NCBI GenBank assembly: GCA_030159075.1
Contig: BROG01000393.1
Location: 496,001 to 560,000 of the forward strand
DNA length: 64,000 nt
Direction of reading: 5' to 3'
From: Atrina japonica
Lineage: Eukaryota > Mollusca > Bivalvia > Pterioida > Pinnidae
The notes beneath the pieces were generated by a model. That model was given only the letters and a program-made list of their open reading frames with translations, had not been told where the DNA came from and did no database searches. Numbering within the stretch: the stretch's first letter is position 1; each line of letters begins with the position of its first letter. Shown in pieces: positions 59,376 through 64,000 of the stretch. Both the position numbers and the translations under genes were made by a program.

Positions 59376-59885
59376 TATGCATTTTACCTTCTGTATATTT
59401 CAGGTCGTGGTCTGTCGAAAGACGATATACATTTTATTTTTCAGGCTTATTTTTGGTGGTGGTCTGTCGGAAGACACGTTATTCATTTGAGTCCCCTGTT
59501 TATTTTCAGGTGGTGGTCTGTCGGAAGACACGGTATATATTTGCGTTTCTGTATATTGCAGGTGGTGGTCCGTTGAAAAACAAGTCACACATTTTAGTTT
59601 CTGTGTTAATTTTTAGGTGACTGTCGGAAGACACGGTATATATTCTAGTTTCTGTGTTATTTTTAGGTGGTGGTCTGTCGGAAGACACGTTATACATTTT
59701 AGTTTCTATACATTTTCAGGTGGCGACCTTTCGAAAGATACAGTATACAGTTTAGTCTCCGTGTTTATTTTCAGGGGTGGTCTGACGGAAGACACGATAT
59801 ACATTTTATTTTCCATGTTTATTTTTCGGTGATGGTCTGTCGGAGAGACACGGTATACATTTTAGTTTCAGTATTTATTTTCAGA
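59376..59885. repeat. diverged outer part of the same minisatellite
   Basis: About nine older units of GGTGGTCTGTCGGAAGACAC followed by GGTATACATTTTAGTTTCTG and TTTATTTTCAG. Two stray units recur at 61305-61390. The SED variant in place of LQD suggests the inner array arose from one mutated outer unit. Confidence 0.9.
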
Positions 59886-60074
59886 TGGTTGACACCACCC
59901 TGGAGTAGGTCACTATATAACAATTTTTACGGACTAGATATCGGTATATGGGAGATTTCAAGAAAGGGACTTATTTAAAACTATGATTTAGGTAATAGGT
60001 AATTCAAATAAATCTGGTATCATTTCTGACACACGTATTCTAATAACATTTAATTTTTCTTTCCGAAATATCCG

Positions 60075-60240
60075 TTCTGTCCGGTATGGGTTTTTTCTAT
60101 TACATGTATGCAAATCACCTATCCCCAGGTTGTGTATTCTAACCCCACAAATGGCGGATGAGCCTCGGTTTGAAGCGACGCATACGTAAACATGGTAGTA
60201 TTAATATCGTGATATCGTATCGTAATATTGTATAGTTTTG
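60075..60240 (+). repeat. segmental duplication, copy 1
   Basis: TATGGGTTTTTTCTATTACA to AAACATGGTAGT matches 61010-61130 closely. It includes AAATGGCGGATGAGCCTC, a short ATG frame. The GAATGAGGTGGTAAATAATT segment at 60449 likewise recurs at 60962. The rest of 59886-60960 has nothing recognised except short TA tracts at 60780 and 60905. Confidence 0.85.
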
Positions 60241-61009
60241 CAAGAGACGAATCCAAATAAGACTTGAAATGTTGAAAAGTATAAGCTAAATCCCCTGTAA
60301 AGAAAGTATCTGCTCTAGATCTGCTCCGAGACCAAGGATAACACTTTCGGAATCCGACATAATTTTATTACAAACTTGCAGCACAAAGTCTTGAGGTTGA
60401 ATTGCGCAAGTCTTGGAGCTATTACCCATGATAATGTTTTGTTTTATTTTGAATGAGGTGGTAAATAATTTATGTTCGGTTGAGACTCGTCGAATTTAGA
60501 ACATAAATATATTTAATACAGGTTGAAAATTAAAACTATCGATGATTCTTATCGAACACGATCTTAGTAATTATAAGTTTACGGCGTATGAATACTGGTC
60601 AGTCTAGTGTTGTGTCCAGTAGCATGGTTTGCATGCTTTTTAGGTATTTGTTAGTAGCCCATTCGAGCTCAAGACTTTGTGTTGTAAGGTTGTAATATTC
60701 CTACCCGCCCAGCCAAAGTATATGCTGTTGCAATATCTGACACTGTAGATGGAGTGTATACATGTTTATGCTTCGTACGTATTATATATATATATATATT
60801 ATGTACTTATTGCATAAATTATATTTCTTGTAATAAACATTCTCTATTGTTTTCACATTCTGACATTCTGACATTGTAGTTGGACTTAACATTTGTATGT
60901 ATTATATATATATATATATATCAATTAAATGATTATGTAATAAATGCGCAAGTCATTATTTTGAATGAGGTTGTAAATATTTTATGTTCGGTTGAGACTC
61001 GTCTGTCTC

Positions 61010-61270
61010 GTATGGGTTTTTTCTATTACATGTTATGCAAATCAGCTATCCCCAGGTTGTGTCTTCTAACCCTGCAAATGGCGGATGAGCCTCTGTTTGA
61101 AGCGACGCATGCGTAAACATGGTAGTGTTGAAATCGTATCGTAGTTTCGTAATAAAGTGATATCGTGCCGTAATATCGTATCATGATATAGTATCGTTAT
61201 ATCGTATTGTAGTATCGTGATATGGTATCGTAATATCACGTTGTATTACACGAAGCGATATTACGATGTC
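61010..61270 (+). repeat. segmental duplication, copy 2, and TATCGTA-rich tract
   Basis: Second copy of the 60075 segment, followed (61125-61270) by irregular GATATCGTATCGTAATATCG repeats, an expanded form of the short run after copy 1. Confidence 0.85.
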
Positions 61271-61554
61271 CCGCGTCAGCCACCTTAAGATTCAATGTTT
61301 ATTTTTAGGTGTTGGTCTGTCGGATGACACGGTATGCATTCGAGTTTCTGTATGTTTTCAGGTGGTGGTGTGTCGGAGGACACAGTTTCCGTGTAAATTT
61401 TCATCACTGTTACTGCCACAACGATAAGTTTTGGCGTTCCCCTTTCGCGAAAATGAGGAAATGCGCTTTTATTATTTCTGAAACACATCCTTCTGCTTTG
61501 CCGTCAGAAACAGAACTCGGACAAGCTCCAGTTGTCAGCCCAGATCACCTGCAG

Positions 61555-61605
61555 ATGCCGTTTATAATTTACAAATAATCCGATATACCAGGGCATGTTT
61601 AAAAA
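61555..61605 (+). mobile_element. tiny Penelope-like fragment, plus orientation
   Basis: ATTTACAAATAATCCGATAT then ACCAGGGCATG matches the IRYARAC coding stretch of the minus-strand element at about 62120-62150, but in the opposite orientation. Confidence 0.55.
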
Positions 61606-61936
61606 TAGTACAACAACACTGTATCATACAACAGATATAGAATATAACTTCATGTTCATTTTGGACCGGGAGATAGAGACATACCATTCTCCGATTAACC
61701 TTCCTATACTATATAAAAATTTCAGATACCAAAGTATAAATCAATAGAATGTCCAGGACATAGATACAAATCTTGTAAAAATGGACAAACACGGACCTCG
61801 GGAAACCAAGAGGTGGGATCAGGTGCCACGGAGGAGTAAGCATCCCCTGCCGACCGGTCACACCCGCCGTGAGTCCACAGTCAAGTCCAATGAAACAAGT
61901 GAGGAGTGTATCCTCGTCACAATTGGTACAGACGTC
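61606..61936 (-). other. probable 3' non-coding tail of the Penelope-like element
   Basis: It directly follows the stop of the minus-strand C-terminal frame. An ORF on the plus strand (61781-61978) has no family resemblance and is likely chance. Confidence 0.4.
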
Positions 61937-63960
61937 TCAACAACCGCCAACGAAAAGGCAACTCAACATTTCACTTAATGAAACAGAGTAGTCGCAAAAA
62001 AGACTATTATACCGACCGTAAAATATGCGGAACGTTGACATTAAACGCGGTTTTCGATATCCCTGTGTAAATAATTTCTCAGTGAGTAGTTTACCTCTGT
62101 ATATGAAATCTTCATATGTTGTGCACGCCCTGGCATATCGGATCATTTGTGAAATATAAACTCCATATGCGGGTGACTGAGGGATATTACTACTTAAATG
62201 TGGAAAATTTACGATGGGAAAGCCGAAATCGTCGCGTTTATCGTATAGCTTAGTTGCTAATTTTCCGTCTGTGTTTATATTTAAGTTAAATGTCTAAGTA
62301 TGAAGCGTGTGTACTTGATTCTGTTGTATCTTTAATTTCTAGTTCGCTGGGATATATCGCATTGACATATGTATGAAAATTGTCATTATTAATTGACAAA
62401 ACGTCGTCGATATATCTAAATGTCAAATTAAAGGACACCGCTAACTTTTTATTCTTTTGATTCAGCAGTTTCTGAATGAAGTCTGCTTCGTATAAATAAA
62501 GGAACAGGTCGGCCAATAAAGGAGCACAATTGGTTCCTATAGGAATGCCGACAGTTTGTTGAAATACCACGTCTCCGAACATTACAAATATATTGTCTAT
62601 TAGAAATTCCAGCATGTTTTTATATCAATTTCAGTATATTTATGTGTAGAATAAGAGTGGTGCTTGACGAAATAAGTATCCTGATAGCCAATCACTAGAT
62701 ATTTAAATTTTCGGGTACCACCTTTAGTGAAAAAGCAGATGTCTATGATGCTGAAAAGTCTTTCTCTTAATTTTTATGTGGAATAGTAGTGTAAAGAGTA
62801 GAGAAGTCATCAGTTTTGATACAGTGAATTCGAGAAAAATTGTGTGCCTTCAAATTTTCTAAAAGCTGTTTAGAATTTTTAAGTATCCACATCTGATTAA
62901 CACCGCTTCTGGAATAAGCAACTGTACAGTATTGTTGAAGTTTCTCCTTAATGGCTGTCAATATCTTGGTAAGGAGTAAAGATAAAGGTTTGGTAGAGCA
63001 TTTGCTGGATCCTGCTATGTATCTTTGCTTATATGGGGTTTTATGAAGTTTAGGTATCCAGTATAAATGTGGTAGCTGTGCGTTACATATAAAAACTATA
63101 TTATTTGAAGCTTTGTCTGCTGGTACCAGTACATATTGGTCATGTAACCTATCCAGTTCAGTTACTACTTCTGGATCATTAAATACAGAGGGATAACGTG
63201 TTTTCATAGTCCCTTTATGTTTTTGAATACGAGATTTGATCAACCATCGTATGGCTTTCAGCCATTCAGACAAAGTGTCTGGTTCTACGTCTTCATGTTT
63301 GGCCCATCGTCTGGCATAATCTTCGACAGAATCCATAACTAAATTGAAATTCTGACGTCAATTAAAGGAACGGGCTTCCCGGTATTTAGGGCCCCTTAAA
63401 ATAAGATTTTTGAGGCTTTCATTTTCAACAATAGAAACGTCGCCGGTAATGACATGCCCGATAGTATTGTATTTGAAAGGAGATGAAGCACATGAACATG
63501 TGACAGTGTTGTGTAGAAGATGGTTGATGTCTAGGCACTGCAAAACCTGTTTGTAATTGAATAGCTTGGATGCGATGCTAGGTGTATAGCTGTATGAAAT
63601 GCAAGGCGTGGTCTTCAGTTTAAAATATGGTGGAATACAGGACTGAACTTTTTTGTGATTTAGAACATTGCCAATGTTTAAAGCGTCTATGCCTTTATTT
63701 GTGAATTTAAGTTTAAGGAAAAGACGTTTCTGTTCAGAAGAGTCAACGTTTGTGACGCGTGCAGGCTTAAACAGTCTGTGATAAGCGATGTCCATTATAA
63801 TGGAGTTCAGTATGTATTCTGGGGTTGAAGAATCCGTGTAGGGGTTCATTCTTGCTTCTTGAAAAAGTTTATTGAGATTTGTAAAAGGAACAGAATAAAG
63901 TTTGCTGCGAATGTGATGAAGACCCAATTTTTTGTTAACGTAAGGTAAAAGAGATGAAAA
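61937..63960 (-). mobile_element. Penelope-like retroelement, degraded, minus strand
   Basis: Four consecutive minus-strand frames form one reverse transcriptase gene. 63358-63927 is the N-terminal part with CSCASSPF and GHVITGDVSIV. 62767-63336 has MDSVEDYARRW, VPADKASNNIVF, YWIPKLHKTPYKQRYIAGSS and FSTLYTTIPH. 62286-62615 has VGIPIGTNCAPLLADLFLY and the catalytic FRYIDDV. 61937-62146 is the C-terminal part with RYARAC and FYGRYN. The breaks are an in-frame stop at about 63355 and frameshifts near 62767, 62620 and 62283. WIPKLHK plus YIDD fits Penelope-like elements; another RT clade remains possible. No GIY-YIG domain is seen. The 5' end is unclear at the window edge. Confidence 0.8.
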
Positions 63961-64000
63961 GTGACATCATGAATGTAGGGTCGGTTGTATGAACGTGACT

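Noticed and set aside
61781..61978. 65-codon ORF as a small gene
   Set aside because: It overlaps the end of the minus-strand retroelement and its probable tail; no family resemblance.

Overview
The window looks like nuclear DNA of a mollusc, probably a bivalve. It is AT-rich and intron-heavy, is crowded with short tandem repeats, and carries tRNA-derived SINEs, 'AGCTCAC...CTTGT'-type repeats, MITEs and a Penelope-like retroelement of the sort common in bivalve genomes. The taxon is inferred from repeat style and protein similarity, not from a marker gene.

One host gene is present, and it appears complete. It is a plus-strand cytosolic aconitase / iron regulatory protein (IRP) gene, with its start codon at about 645 (or in-frame ATG 627) and its stop at 46209-46211. 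I placed 23 coding exons by protein similarity, splice sites and phase. Their lengths sum to 2832 nt, an open frame of 943 codons plus stop. All iron-sulfur cysteines (C492, C558, C561) and the key aconitase/RNA-binding residues I could align are present at a constant offset of 55 from human IRP1 numbering. Fifty residues of that offset come from exon 5 (8867-9016), a 150-nt phase-symmetric cassette. Its product (NPGGG ... C ... CSMC ... CPFH) resembles the cysteine-rich insertion known from vertebrate IRP2. The gene therefore joins a catalytically intact IRP1-type core to an IRP2-type insert in an exon that could be skipped without a frameshift.

The introns hold about fifteen minisatellites, long (TA)n tracts, nested MITEs, SINEs (one with a perfect 15-bp target duplication), a decayed hAT-like element with a BED-finger remnant, and a 1.94-kb element with 34-bp inverted repeats that carries an unrecognised ORF. 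At exons 7, 11 and 23 the exon edge itself, with its splice site, has been copied nearby, giving decoy splice sites and a 33-nt candidate poison exon. One intron is GC-AG.

Downstream, 46212-49800 holds 3' flank and diverged minisatellites. A 5.8-kb satellite (49.8-55.65 kb) is built from a 38-bp and a 39-bp unit, with five copies of a SINE-like cassette in a higher-order layout. From 55.65 kb to the end there is mobile-element debris: a Penelope-like fragment, a mariner transposase N-terminus running into a 51-bp minisatellite, a small segmental duplication, and a degraded Penelope-like element on the minus strand that reaches the window edge. I see no functional tRNA, rRNA or CRISPR array.
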